This document shows, in pieces, positions 1 to 6,869 of a stretch of DNA of 64,000 nt (position 1 is its first letter; the number at the start of each line of letters is the position of its first letter). Position numbers and translations under genes: made by a program. The notes beneath the pieces are model-generated. The model made no database searches. It was not told the DNA's origin and worked only from the letters and a program-made list of their open reading frames with translations. This stretch comes from Holdemania massiliensis AP2 (lineage in GTDB: Bacteria; Bacillota_I; Bacilli_A; Erysipelotrichales; Erysipelotrichaceae), in NCBI RefSeq assembly GCF_000327285.1, contig NZ_HE998567.1, positions 245,136 to 309,135 of the forward strand. The letters run 5' to 3'.

Positions 1-102
1 GCGAAGAAGAAGCCGGCGCCGCAGCCGGAACCTGTGGCGGTAACCCCAGCGGAAAGCGAAGAACCCAAAACTCAGAGTGAAGGAGGAACAGAACATGAGT
101 GA
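1..102 (+). CDS. C-terminal end of an unidentified protein (partial)
   Basis: An open frame runs from the window edge to a TGA at 100-102. It encodes a lysine-, proline-, alanine- and glutamate-rich hydrophilic tail of 33 residues. Its stop overlaps the start of the next gene by 8 bp, so the two are probably translationally coupled. In Bacillus the genes just upstream of ccpA encode small YtxG/YtxH-type proteins, which makes a YtxH-like identity plausible, but no diagnostic part of the protein is in the window. Confidence 0.6.
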   Translation, partial: AKKKPAPQPEPVAVTPAESEEPKTQSEGGTEHE

Positions 103-790
103 TGAAAACAAAAGAGTGGACGAAGAAGTTGAAAAAACGGTGGAAGATCTGAAAAAACAGATCGAAGAGATCAACCGCGAGGCTGAAGATGCTGGATGCG
201 AACAGTCGTCGGAGGTGAAGGAAAAGATTGAAGCGGCCGCGAAAAAAGCGATTGAAATTCTGAATCAGGGCATCGATCAGCTGAAATTGTTGACAGCTCA
301 GGTTCAGGATAGCGACTCATATCGGAAAACGATGAGTCAGGTAAAGACCATGACGGATAAAGCGGTTGCGGAATCTCAGCGAATGTTTAACGAGATCAAG
401 ACGGATCCGAAGCTGAACAAGGCCGTAGAGGACATTAAAAAATCCGTCAGCGACGTCAGTGAGAAAGTATCCGATTGTGTTAAAAGCGGATTGGATGAGC
501 TGAAAAGCAATGAAGACCTGATGGAAAAGGTGGATCAGATTAAAGAAGGAACCGCTTCTTTGGTAGAGAAGGGTCAGCGTGCTGTAAAGGACTTTACAAG
601 CAAGCCGGAAGTCCACCAGAATATTGAAAAAGCCAAGGATGTGACGATCGACGTTGCGGAAAAGACGGTCGACGCGCTGAAAAACTGGTTAAGACCACAG
701 CCGGCAGCGGAAGCAGAACCAGAAGCCGCACCGGAAAACAAGGAAGAAAAGGAGAACAGTGCAGAGCATGAAGAGAGTAACAATCTATGA
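95..790 (+). CDS. Hydrophilic coiled-coil protein of unknown function
   Basis: A 231-residue protein starting at the ATG at 95, chosen because AGGAGG lies at 81-86, 8 nt upstream; a GTG at 77 would overlap that ribosome site. The sequence is nearly all charged helix with repeated 'sv(s/d)xvsekv' and 'LKxxxdLMEKVxxI' heptad-like segments, so a long coiled coil or amphipathic helix bundle is expected. The last 30 residues are Pro/Ala/Glu-rich and disordered. There is no signal peptide or membrane segment. It overlaps the partial gene upstream and the ccpA-like gene downstream, suggesting one transcript. YtxG/YtxH-like stress proteins occupy this position in Bacillus, but I cannot assign this protein to that family from sequence alone. 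Confidence 0.75.
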   Translation: MSDENKRVDEEVEKTVEDLKKQIEEINREAEDAGCEQSSEVKEKIEAAAKKAIEILNQGIDQLKLLTAQVQDSDSYRKTMSQVKTMTDKAVAESQRMFNEIKTDPKLNKAVEDIKKSVSDVSEKVSDCVKSGLDELKSNEDLMEKVDQIKEGTASLVEKGQRAVKDFTSKPEVHQNIEKAKDVTIDVAEKTVDALKNWLRPQPAAEAEPEAAPENKEEKENSAEHEESNNL

Positions 791-1760
791 TGTAGCCAAT
801 GAAGCCGGCGTTTCCCTGGCAACCGTATCCCGTGTTATTAACGGAAGCAACGTGGTAAAAGGCGGAACCAAGCAAAAGGTCGAGGAAGCCATTGAGAAAC
901 TCGGCTATAAACCGAATGCGATAGCACAGGGGCTGGCTCTGCAGAAAACGACGACGATTGCACTGGTCATCCCGGAAGCCAGCTTTACCTATACCGGACA
1001 GATTATCAACGGTCTGCTTGATGTGGCGAAGATTTATAAGTACAACATCATGCTTCACACGACGACCGAAGGCATCAACGAGATCAACGATATCATTGAG
1101 AATATTATTAAGTCCCGCGTCGATGGGGTTGTGATTTACAATGATAAGCTGATGCGGGAAGAATTGAATACCCTGACCAAATACAACGTACCGATCGTCA
1201 TTATCGGCAACAAGGTATCCGATTCCAAGATCAGCTCAGTCTATGTTGACATTGAAAATGCTGTGTATGAGCTGGTGATGAAATACTTAGAGGGCGGCAA
1301 GCGCGATATCGCGATTATTCAGGATAGGAAGAACGGTTATTCCATTGATCAGATGATCAATGGGGCAAAGAAAGCCTATGCGACCAAAGGCCTGGAATTC
1401 AACGGATATCTGGAGATTCCAGGACAATACCGCACATCCTATGATTTCATGAAGGATTATCTGCAGGATCATAAGCATGATCTGATTATCGCGAACCGGG
1501 ATTCCCAAGCGATTGCGGTTGTCAATGCGGCTAAGGAAAACGGCATCGACATTCCGAAGGAAATGGAAATTGTCTGTGTCATCGATACGAAGTACAATTC
1601 GATGATGCGGCCGCAGATCTCCAGCTTTGCGATTCCGTCCTATGACCTAGGTGCGGTTTCAATGCGTGTGATGACGAAGATGCTGCAGGAAAATACCGAC
1701 GATATTGATAAAGAAATTGAATTGAGCTATCTGTTTACACCGCGGCAGTCGACTTTGTGA
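768..1760 (+). CDS. ccpA: LacI-family transcriptional regulator, CcpA-like
   Basis: A 330-residue LacI/GalR regulator. The N-terminal helix-turn-helix (about residues 3-25, IYDVANEAGVSLATVSRVIN) and hinge helix (KPNAIAQGL, about 50-58) are intact. They are followed by a periplasmic-binding-type effector domain (TTIALVIPE onward). The start is the ATG at 768, which gives the family's usual MKRVTIYDVA beginning; a GTG at 759 would be too close to the GGAG at 751-754. CcpA binds cre sites with HPr-Ser-P and controls carbon catabolite repression. Its position just before tyrS matches the Bacillus ccpA neighbourhood, which is the main reason for CcpA over another LacI paralogue. The HPr-contact residues were not checked. 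Confidence 0.75.
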   Translation: MKRVTIYDVANEAGVSLATVSRVINGSNVVKGGTKQKVEEAIEKLGYKPNAIAQGLALQKTTTIALVIPEASFTYTGQIINGLLDVAKIYKYNIMLHTTTEGINEINDIIENIIKSRVDGVVIYNDKLMREELNTLTKYNVPIVIIGNKVSDSKISSVYVDIENAVYELVMKYLEGGKRDIAIIQDRKNGYSIDQMINGAKKAYATKGLEFNGYLEIPGQYRTSYDFMKDYLQDHKHDLIIANRDSQAIAVVNAAKENGIDIPKEMEIVCVIDTKYNSMMRPQISSFAIPSYDLGAVSMRVMTKMLQENTDDIDKEIELSYLFTPRQSTL

Positions 1761-1790
1761 TTGACATCTTCACTGGTCTGCGGCTATAAT
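1761..1790 (+). promoter_or_regulatory. Sigma-A promoter of the tyrS T-box transcript
   Basis: TTGACA at 1761-1766 and TATAAT at 1785-1790 with an 18-nt spacer match the consensus hexamers exactly. It begins 1 nt after the stop of the LacI gene and lies directly before the T-box leader. Confidence 0.85.
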
Positions 1791-1796
1791 AGCTCT

Positions 1797-2015
1797 GACA
1801 GGCTGGGAAGAGAAAGAGTAGCCTTGGAATGCTGAAAGAGAGCCTTTGGTGGGTGTGAAAAGGCAGCAGGAAAAGGGGAATACACCTCGGAGCCTCCTAT
1901 GGTAAAGATAGGACGCGGACTTCGGCGTTATGAAGAAGAGCATATCCTATGAAATAGGGGATATGAATTAAGGTGGTACCGCGCAAAGACGTCCTTGACT
2001 GGGCGTCTTTTTTAT
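1797..2015 (+). promoter_or_regulatory. T-box leader (tyrosine-specific) with terminator
   Basis: A roughly 220-nt untranslated leader before tyrS carries the T-box sequence AGGTGGTACCGCG at 1971-1983. A G+C-rich hairpin (GACGTCC...GGGCGTC, about 1989-2007) and a run of T follow. A TAC triplet at 1881-1883, on the 3' side of stem I and followed by a purine, is a good tyrosine specifier codon. Uncharged tRNA-Tyr should stabilise the antiterminator and allow tyrS transcription. The specifier call rests on position and identity, not on a folded model. Confidence 0.9.
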
Positions 2016-2035
2016 TTTGAAGGAGGAAAAATCAA

Positions 2036-3262
2036 ATGGGTATCTATGAAGAACTGGAATGGCGGGGATTGATCAAAGACATCAGCTCGCCGGAATTGCG
2101 GGAAAAGCTGAACGCGGGAGGCATGACGTTTTATATCGGCACGGATCCGACGGGCGATAGTCTGCATATCGGACACTTCTCGTCCTTTCTCATCAGCAAG
2201 CGTTTAAAGGACGCTGGACACAATCCGATTCTGTTGGTCGGCGGGGGCACCGGACTGATCGGCGATCCCAAGCCGGACAGCGAACGGCCGATGGTAACAA
2301 AAGAAGAAGTTCAGCATAACTTTGACTGCTTGAAAAAGCAGGCACAGAAATTGTTCGGCTTTGAGGTTGTCAACAACTACGATTGGTACAAGGACATCAA
2401 CTTCATTGATTTCCTGCGGGATTACGGTAAATACTTCAACATTAATTACATGCTGAACAAGGACATCGTGCGCCGCCGTCTGGACGCCGGCATTACCTAT
2501 ACGGAATTTTCATACATGCTGATGCAGGCGATGGATTTCTGGTGGTTGCATGAAAACAAGGACTGCACACTGCAGGTTGCGGGCCAGGATCAGTGGGGCA
2601 ACATCACGGCTGGAATTGAGCTGATCCGTAAGAAGACGGGCCAGGAAGCGTATGGCTTCACAATGCCGCTTTTGACAAAATCAGACGGCACGAAGTTTGG
2701 TAAAACCAACGGGCATGCGATTTGGCTCGATATCAACAAGACGTCGGCCTATGAGATGTACCAGTTCTTCATCAACTCAGAGGACAGCAAGGTCATCGAT
2801 TACCTGAAATTCCTGACATTCTTAAGCCGTGAGGAAATTGAGGCGCTGGAAGAAAAGAACCGCACAGAACCGCATCTGCGCGAAGCGCATAAAGCGCTGG
2901 CTAAAGCGGTCATCACGTTCATTCATGGCGAAGAAGCCTACAACACTGCCGTGAAGATCGCGCAAACGCTGTTCGGCGGCAATCTGAAGGATCTGACTGT
3001 GGATGAATTGAAACAGGGCATTGCGGATATGCCGCGCTTTACCGTGACGGATGAGCAGCCGTTGATGGAGGTCTTAGTCACGACGGGCATTGCCAAAAGC
3101 AAACGCGAAAGCCGGGAATGGATCAGCGGCGGCTCCATCATGGTTAATGGTGAGAAAATTACCGATCCGATGACGCCGATCAGCCGCAGCCAAGCGTTTA
3201 ATCAGGAATTCACGATTCTGCGCAAGGGCAAGAAGAATTATTTCGTCTGCGATTTCCAATAA
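2036..3262 (+). CDS. tyrS: Tyrosine--tRNA ligase
   Basis: A 408-residue class I aminoacyl-tRNA synthetase that charges tRNA-Tyr. The HIGH signature is HIGH at residues 44-47, the tyrosine-pocket segment QVAGQDQWGN is present, and the KMSKS loop is KFGKT near residue 230. An S4 RNA-binding domain occupies the C-terminus (SKRESREWISGGSIMVNG onward). The start at ATG 2036 follows AAGGAGG at 2020-2026. Length and domain order are normal for bacterial TyrS. Expression is controlled by the T-box directly upstream, and a strong terminator follows. Confidence 0.97.
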   Translation: MGIYEELEWRGLIKDISSPELREKLNAGGMTFYIGTDPTGDSLHIGHFSSFLISKRLKDAGHNPILLVGGGTGLIGDPKPDSERPMVTKEEVQHNFDCLKKQAQKLFGFEVVNNYDWYKDINFIDFLRDYGKYFNINYMLNKDIVRRRLDAGITYTEFSYMLMQAMDFWWLHENKDCTLQVAGQDQWGNITAGIELIRKKTGQEAYGFTMPLLTKSDGTKFGKTNGHAIWLDINKTSAYEMYQFFINSEDSKVIDYLKFLTFLSREEIEALEEKNRTEPHLREAHKALAKAVITFIHGEEAYNTAVKIAQTLFGGNLKDLTVDELKQGIADMPRFTVTDEQPLMEVLVTTGIAKSKRESREWISGGSIMVNGEKITDPMTPISRSQAFNQEFTILRKGKKNYFVCDFQ

Positions 3263-3300
3263 TCAGGATTGATTTCGCATCGAAAGCAAGAGAAAGAAAC

Positions 3301-3356
3301 AAGAAGGGTCTGTTTCCCGGCGTTAGCCGAAGGATCAGGAACCCTTCTTTTTTTTT
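3301..3356 (+). terminator. Rho-independent terminator of tyrS
   Basis: AGAAGGGT (3302-3309) pairs with ACCCTTCT (3341-3348), followed by nine T. The 3' arm also contains the AC of a proposed sigma-K -35 element for the next operon. Confidence 0.85.
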
Positions 3357-3366
3357 GTCATAGAAT
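3341..3366 (+). promoter_or_regulatory. Candidate sigma-K (or sigma-E) promoter of the dpaAB-dapA operon
   Basis: CATAGAAT at 3359-3366 fits the mother-cell sigma-factor -10 (CATANNNT). An ACC at 3341-3343 sits where sigma-K expects its -35 'AC', with 16 nt between AC and CATA. In Bacillus the equivalent spoVF operon is sigma-K dependent. The predicted start would give a leader of only about 16 nt before dpaA. No sigma-A promoter is seen in the gap. Confidence 0.55.
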
Positions 3367-3389
3367 GGGATACAAGAGGAGGTGCATCC

Positions 3390-4193
3390 ATGAAAGCGGT
3401 CGTGTTTGTGAATGACCAGCGTATGGAAATTATCATTCAACGTTTACGGTCGGCAGGGATTCAGGTCCAGGAAGGCCGATGTGAAAAAGACATGGAACAG
3501 ATCGAACGGATGGCAGGCAGAATCGATCTGGTTATTTTGCCGATTCAGGGCGTCAGTGACGATGGGTTTATCGAATTGAAAAAAAGGGGCTACTGCATGA
3601 AGGCTTTTTTTGCGGCGCTGCGCAAAGAAACCTTAATTTTTACAGGGGTGATTACACCGTATATAAAAAAACTGCCGCAGACGGTGATATCGCTGCTGGC
3701 GCGGGAAGAAGTCATCTCGGCCAATGCTGCCTTAACGGCTGAAGGCATTTTGGCCATGATCATTCAAAACACACCGCGTTCCCTGGTGGAATATCGCTAT
3801 GATGTGATCGGTTTTGGGCATTGCGGACGAGCCATCGCCCAGTTGCTTGATTGTCTGAAGCTCAAAGTGAGAATTGTTTCAGCGCACTCTCATCCCGAGT
3901 GTGCGGATCTGCCTTATGACTTCATCAGTCTGCCGCAGTGGCAGTTTCAGCAGCCCTGGCCGGTCGTCATCAATACTGCGCCGGTGGAGGTAATCAACGA
4001 TGCTATGGTAGCCCTCTGGCAGGACAAGCCGTTGATCATTGATATTGCCTCTCGCGCCGCAGGGGTCAATGAACGTGTTTATAAGCGCAAAGATACACAG
4101 GTGATCGCGGCTCCGCCGCTGCCGGGACTTGTGGCGTGGCAGAGCGCCGGTGAAATCTTGGCGGATGTGATTTTGAAAGAGGTGAAACGATGA
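3390..4193 (+). CDS. dpaA: Dipicolinate synthase subunit A
   Basis: A 267-residue protein matching the DpaA/SpoVFA family. It has an N-terminal domain with a catalytic-domain fold and a Rossmann dinucleotide-binding domain with the glycine motif VIGFGHCGRAI at about residues 139-149. With DpaB it oxidises the DapA product to dipicolinic acid, which is loaded with calcium into the spore core. Length is slightly under the roughly 290-300 residues of Bacillus SpoVFA. The start at ATG 3390 has GAGGAGGTG 6 nt upstream. It overlaps dpaB by 4 bp (ATGA). Its presence is good evidence that the organism forms heat-resistant spores. Confidence 0.88.
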   Translation: MKAVVFVNDQRMEIIIQRLRSAGIQVQEGRCEKDMEQIERMAGRIDLVILPIQGVSDDGFIELKKRGYCMKAFFAALRKETLIFTGVITPYIKKLPQTVISLLAREEVISANAALTAEGILAMIIQNTPRSLVEYRYDVIGFGHCGRAIAQLLDCLKLKVRIVSAHSHPECADLPYDFISLPQWQFQQPWPVVINTAPVEVINDAMVALWQDKPLIIDIASRAAGVNERVYKRKDTQVIAAPPLPGLVAWQSAGEILADVILKEVKR

Positions 4194-4768
4194 AATTGTT
4201 ATGGGGAATGTGCGGCTCTTTCTGCAATCATGCCGCCGTGATTGAACAGCTGCGGGATATGGTCCAGCGCTGGCCGATCACGATGATCGTCAGTGAAAAC
4301 ACAGCCCAACTCGATACCCGCTTTGGACCCGCCTGCGAACGTATGGAGCTGCTGGAAACACTGAGCACCCGTCCGGTAATGACGACTTTGCAGGAAGCAG
4401 AGCGGACCGGCCCGATTGATCATTTTGACGCGATGATCATTGCACCGATCACGGCAACCGAGCTGAACAAGCTGACGTTGGGAATTTATGACACGCCGAT
4501 TACACTGGCCGCCAAGGCACTGCTGCGCAATCAGAAGCCATTGGTGCTGGGGATTGCTTCCAACGATTTTCTGGGGCTTTCCGGCGTGAATCTTCTGCGT
4601 TTAAAACAGCTTCGACATATCTTTTTCGTGCCGTTTGGACAAGATGATTATGTCCATAAGCCAAACAGTCTGGTCAGCGACTGGAAGCAGATCGAAGCCG
4701 CATTGTGCGCGGCGCTGGAAGACCGGCAGCTTCAGCCGTTATTATTGGAAGGGAAGGGATCACAATGA
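4190..4768 (+). CDS. dpaB: Dipicolinate synthase subunit B (flavoprotein family)
   Basis: A 192-residue flavoprotein-family protein like DpaB/SpoVFB. The N-terminal strand MKLLWGMCGSFCNHAAVI, the central IIAPITATELNKLTLGI segment and the PLVLGIASNDFLG segment are typical of this group. It is the partner subunit of DpaA in mother-cell dipicolinate synthesis. The gene starts inside the dpaA stop (ATGA) and ends inside the dapA start (ATGA), so the three subunits should be translated in coupled fashion. Confidence 0.88.
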   Translation: MKLLWGMCGSFCNHAAVIEQLRDMVQRWPITMIVSENTAQLDTRFGPACERMELLETLSTRPVMTTLQEAERTGPIDHFDAMIIAPITATELNKLTLGIYDTPITLAAKALLRNQKPLVLGIASNDFLGLSGVNLLRLKQLRHIFFVPFGQDDYVHKPNSLVSDWKQIEAALCAALEDRQLQPLLLEGKGSQ

Positions 4769-5637
4769 GATTGGGCCATTGCATGACGGCGTTGATCACG
4801 CCGATGAAAGAAACGGGACAGATAGATAAGCTGGCATTAAGGAATCTTGTCGAGAAACTGATTGCGGAAGGCTGCGATGGATTTGTTGTATGCGGGACGA
4901 CCGCTGAAGCCAGTGCTTTAAGTCTGGAAGAAAAAAAGCAGGTGCTGCACTGCGTGATTGAACAGAGTGACCAGCGGGTTTGTGTCTGGATGGGCTGCGG
5001 ATCCAACAATACTGCCGAAACACTGAACATGATCCGCTGGGCCAACACAGAACCGATCGACGGGATCATGCTTGTTTGTCCCTATTATGTCCGGCCTTCA
5101 CAACAGGGACTGTACGCGCATTTTGCGGCTTGCGCCCGAATTAGTGAAAAACCAGTGATGCTTTATAACGTGCCGAAACGAACCGGCGTAGCGCTGAGCG
5201 CTCAGACTGTGCTCCAGCTGGCCCAGGATTTTCCCAATATTCGAGCGTTAAAACAGGCGTGTCATGATATGGAAATGGTCAGAGCCATCCTTACGGAAAA
5301 TGATCAGGTTCAAATTCTCAGCGGTGAAGATGGCTATTTTCTTGAGGGCCTGCGCGAGGGAATCAGCGGAATTGTTTCGGTTGCCGGTCATTGTGTGATG
5401 CCCATAATCGTTAAAATCTGGGAAGATTATCAATATGGTCTTGAAAATACGGAACTGGATCAGTTGCTGAAACAGGTCAGCAATCAGATCTTTCAAGTTT
5501 CCTCACCGTCCGATATTAAAGCCATGCTTGCTTTGCAGGGATGGTGTGAAGATGGGGTGAGGCTGCCTTTAGTACCGCTCTCACCGCAGGAAAAACAAGC
5601 GCTGCAGGAGTTTATGCAGCAGCATAGCTTGCTTTAG
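4765..5637 (+). CDS. dapA: 4-hydroxy-tetrahydrodipicolinate synthase
   Basis: A 290-residue (beta/alpha)8 aldolase that condenses pyruvate with aspartate semialdehyde. The GTTAEAS loop is at residues 44-50, the proton-relay tyrosine is Tyr134 (YNVPKRTG) and the Schiff-base lysine is Lys163 (IRALKQ). The start is the ATG at 4765, overlapping the dpaB stop; upstream in-frame starts would run through dpaB. Placement directly after dpaAB suggests that this copy supplies the substrate for dipicolinate during sporulation rather than, or as well as, lysine for growth. In Bacillus the spoVF operon also continues into dapA. Confidence 0.93.
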   Translation: MRLGHCMTALITPMKETGQIDKLALRNLVEKLIAEGCDGFVVCGTTAEASALSLEEKKQVLHCVIEQSDQRVCVWMGCGSNNTAETLNMIRWANTEPIDGIMLVCPYYVRPSQQGLYAHFAACARISEKPVMLYNVPKRTGVALSAQTVLQLAQDFPNIRALKQACHDMEMVRAILTENDQVQILSGEDGYFLEGLREGISGIVSVAGHCVMPIIVKIWEDYQYGLENTELDQLLKQVSNQIFQVSSPSDIKAMLALQGWCEDGVRLPLVPLSPQEKQALQEFMQQHSLL

Positions 5638-5642
5638 ACAAA

Positions 5643-5681
5643 TTTCACCCGTTTAAACCGGTATGCTGAAACAGGGTGAAA
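5643..5681 (+). promoter_or_regulatory. Long hairpin that hides the cse60-like ribosome site
   Basis: TTTCACCCGTTT (5643-5654) pairs with AAAC-A-GGGTGAAA (5669-5681), giving 12 base pairs with one bulged A. The 3' arm contains the AGGGTGA ribosome site of the next gene. No T run follows, so it is not an intrinsic terminator. It probably limits translation or marks an mRNA processing or stability point after dapA. Confidence 0.6.
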
Positions 5682-5684
5682 ATC

Positions 5685-5912
5685 ATGATTCAGGTGAAAG
5701 TGTTCGATGAGCAGCATGAAGACGATCTGACCGACAGTCTGAACGAATTTCTGGCGGAATTGGACGAACGCGACGTCTTATCAGTCCAGCTGGCAACCTC
5801 GCATTTTTCAGTCATTCCCGAACAGCTGTACAGTTTCAGCGGAATGATCGTCTATCGGATAAAATCCGAAAAGACGGGAAGCCTAAATGCGGGAGGCGAT
5901 GACGATGAATAA
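5685..5912 (+). CDS. Cse60-like sporulation protein
   Basis: A 75-residue acidic protein beginning MIQVKVFDEQHEDDLTDSLN and ending after a FSGMIVYRI segment. Both match the small Cse60 family, whose Bacillus member is made in the mother cell under sigma-E; the molecular function is unknown. The start is the ATG at 5685, 6 nt after AGGGTGA; a GTG at 5676 lies inside that ribosome site. It overlaps the next small gene by 8 bp. The C-terminal dozen residues (Gly/Asp/Glu) extend past the usual family end. Confidence 0.75.
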   Translation: MIQVKVFDEQHEDDLTDSLNEFLAELDERDVLSVQLATSHFSVIPEQLYSFSGMIVYRIKSEKTGSLNAGGDDDE

Positions 5913-6066
5913 GAACCGGATCGGCTGCAATGTCAAGACCTGTGTTTACAACACGCAATGCGAATGCACCGCAGAGAAGATCGAAGTTGGCTGTGACGAA
6001 TGTGTTCAGCCATGCTGCGACCATGAAACACTGTGCCGGACCTTTAAGAAAAAGGCCGAACACTAA
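5905..6066 (+). CDS. DUF1540 cysteine-rich small protein
   Basis: A 53-residue protein with nine cysteines, arranged CNVxxCxYN, CECTAxxIxVGC, DEC, CC and TLCxTF. This is the pattern of the DUF1540 family, common in spore-forming Bacillota and probably metal-binding. It starts at the ATG at 5905 with GGGAGG 8 nt upstream and overlaps the Cse60-like gene. It is the last gene of the sporulation cluster and is followed by a strong terminator. Function is not established. Confidence 0.8.
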   Translation: MNKNRIGCNVKTCVYNTQCECTAEKIEVGCDECVQPCCDHETLCRTFKKKAEH

Positions 6067-6131
6067 AGAAAAAGGAACTGATGGCTTCGGCGGGATGAAA
6101 CCGGCTGAAAGATCGTCAGTTTCTTTTTCTT
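6067..6131 (+). terminator. Terminator of the dpaA-DUF1540 cluster
   Basis: AGAAAAAGGAACTGA (6067-6081) pairs with TCAGTTTCTTTTTCT (6116-6130) over 15 positions with one G-U pair; the 3' arm itself is T-rich. It begins directly after the DUF1540 stop. Confidence 0.8.
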
Positions 6132-6224
6132 ACGCATGTTTATGTTCATGCAGTAAGACCCCTTCTGAAAAGTCTGCACGCACGATTTTTATCAGCTCAG
6201 GGACAAAAGCCGGAATTAATTCTT

Positions 6225-6252
6225 TTGTAAGCTTAATGTCTTATGTTATAAT
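6225..6252 (+). promoter_or_regulatory. Likely promoter of the lipoprotein-murJ-rsuA operon
   Basis: TTGTAA (6225-6230) and TATAAT (6247-6252) are separated by 16 nt. The start of transcription would fall almost on the ribosome site GGAGGTG (6258-6264), giving a very short leader. Confidence 0.5.
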
Positions 6253-6270
6253 ACTCTGGAGGTGTTGTTT

Positions 6271-6867
6271 ATGCGCAGACAGATACTTTGCCTGATGGCT
6301 GCTGCTTTGTTGTTGATCAGCGGCTGTTCCAAAAAGGATCCGAATCAAATCAGTACAGAGAAAATGCAGCTGTATACTGCTTACTATAAATCCATTATGG
6401 ATATGGACCGATTTCAGGAAAAATCGGATTTTTATGATATCGAAGTCGTCATGAATCAGCTTCCTGACGGCACCTATCGGTATTATGTGATTTTGGATAA
6501 TCCGCAGGTGGCGATGGTGGATGTTGAAATGCTGGTTGTCGATGCAGCGGTGGATTACCTGCAGACATCGGTCATTGCGCCTTCAGTCGGCCTGCTAGAA
6601 AACGAAGATTACTCGCTGATTCCCAACCAGGTCTATCCGGAACTGGGGTATGTTAAAGGCTTGATGGCCAGCGGTGAAACCTCTTCTCCAACAATTTCAT
6701 TAAACGTTATGGTGCTGTGGAAGGATTATGCCAAATTAAAGGAAACCCGCGAATATCTTCAGCTGATAGGAGACTTTGTAAATCAGTCAGCGACCCCGGA
6801 AGCGGAGCCTCAGACAGAAGGCGCCCATGATGATCTTCCGATTGAGGATGAGGATGACAGTGAGTAA
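6271..6867 (+). CDS. Putative lipoprotein of unknown function
   Basis: A 198-residue protein with a lipoprotein signal peptide (MRRQILCLMAAALLLISGC), so Cys19 should be lipidated and the protein anchored outside the membrane. The start is the ATG at 6271 after GGAGGTG. The mature part is mixed alpha/beta with no recognised motif; the last 30 residues are acidic and disordered. It is 2 nt from the flippase gene and probably in the same operon. No function can be assigned. Confidence 0.8.
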   Translation: MRRQILCLMAAALLLISGCSKKDPNQISTEKMQLYTAYYKSIMDMDRFQEKSDFYDIEVVMNQLPDGTYRYYVILDNPQVAMVDVEMLVVDAAVDYLQTSVIAPSVGLLENEDYSLIPNQVYPELGYVKGLMASGETSSPTISLNVMVLWKDYAKLKETREYLQLIGDFVNQSATPEAEPQTEGAHDDLPIEDEDDSE

Positions 6868-6869
6868 TC

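Noticed and set aside
5930-6295. 121-codon frame overlapping the DUF1540 gene and terminator
   Set aside because: It is another frame of the DUF1540 gene, continued through the terminator by chance.
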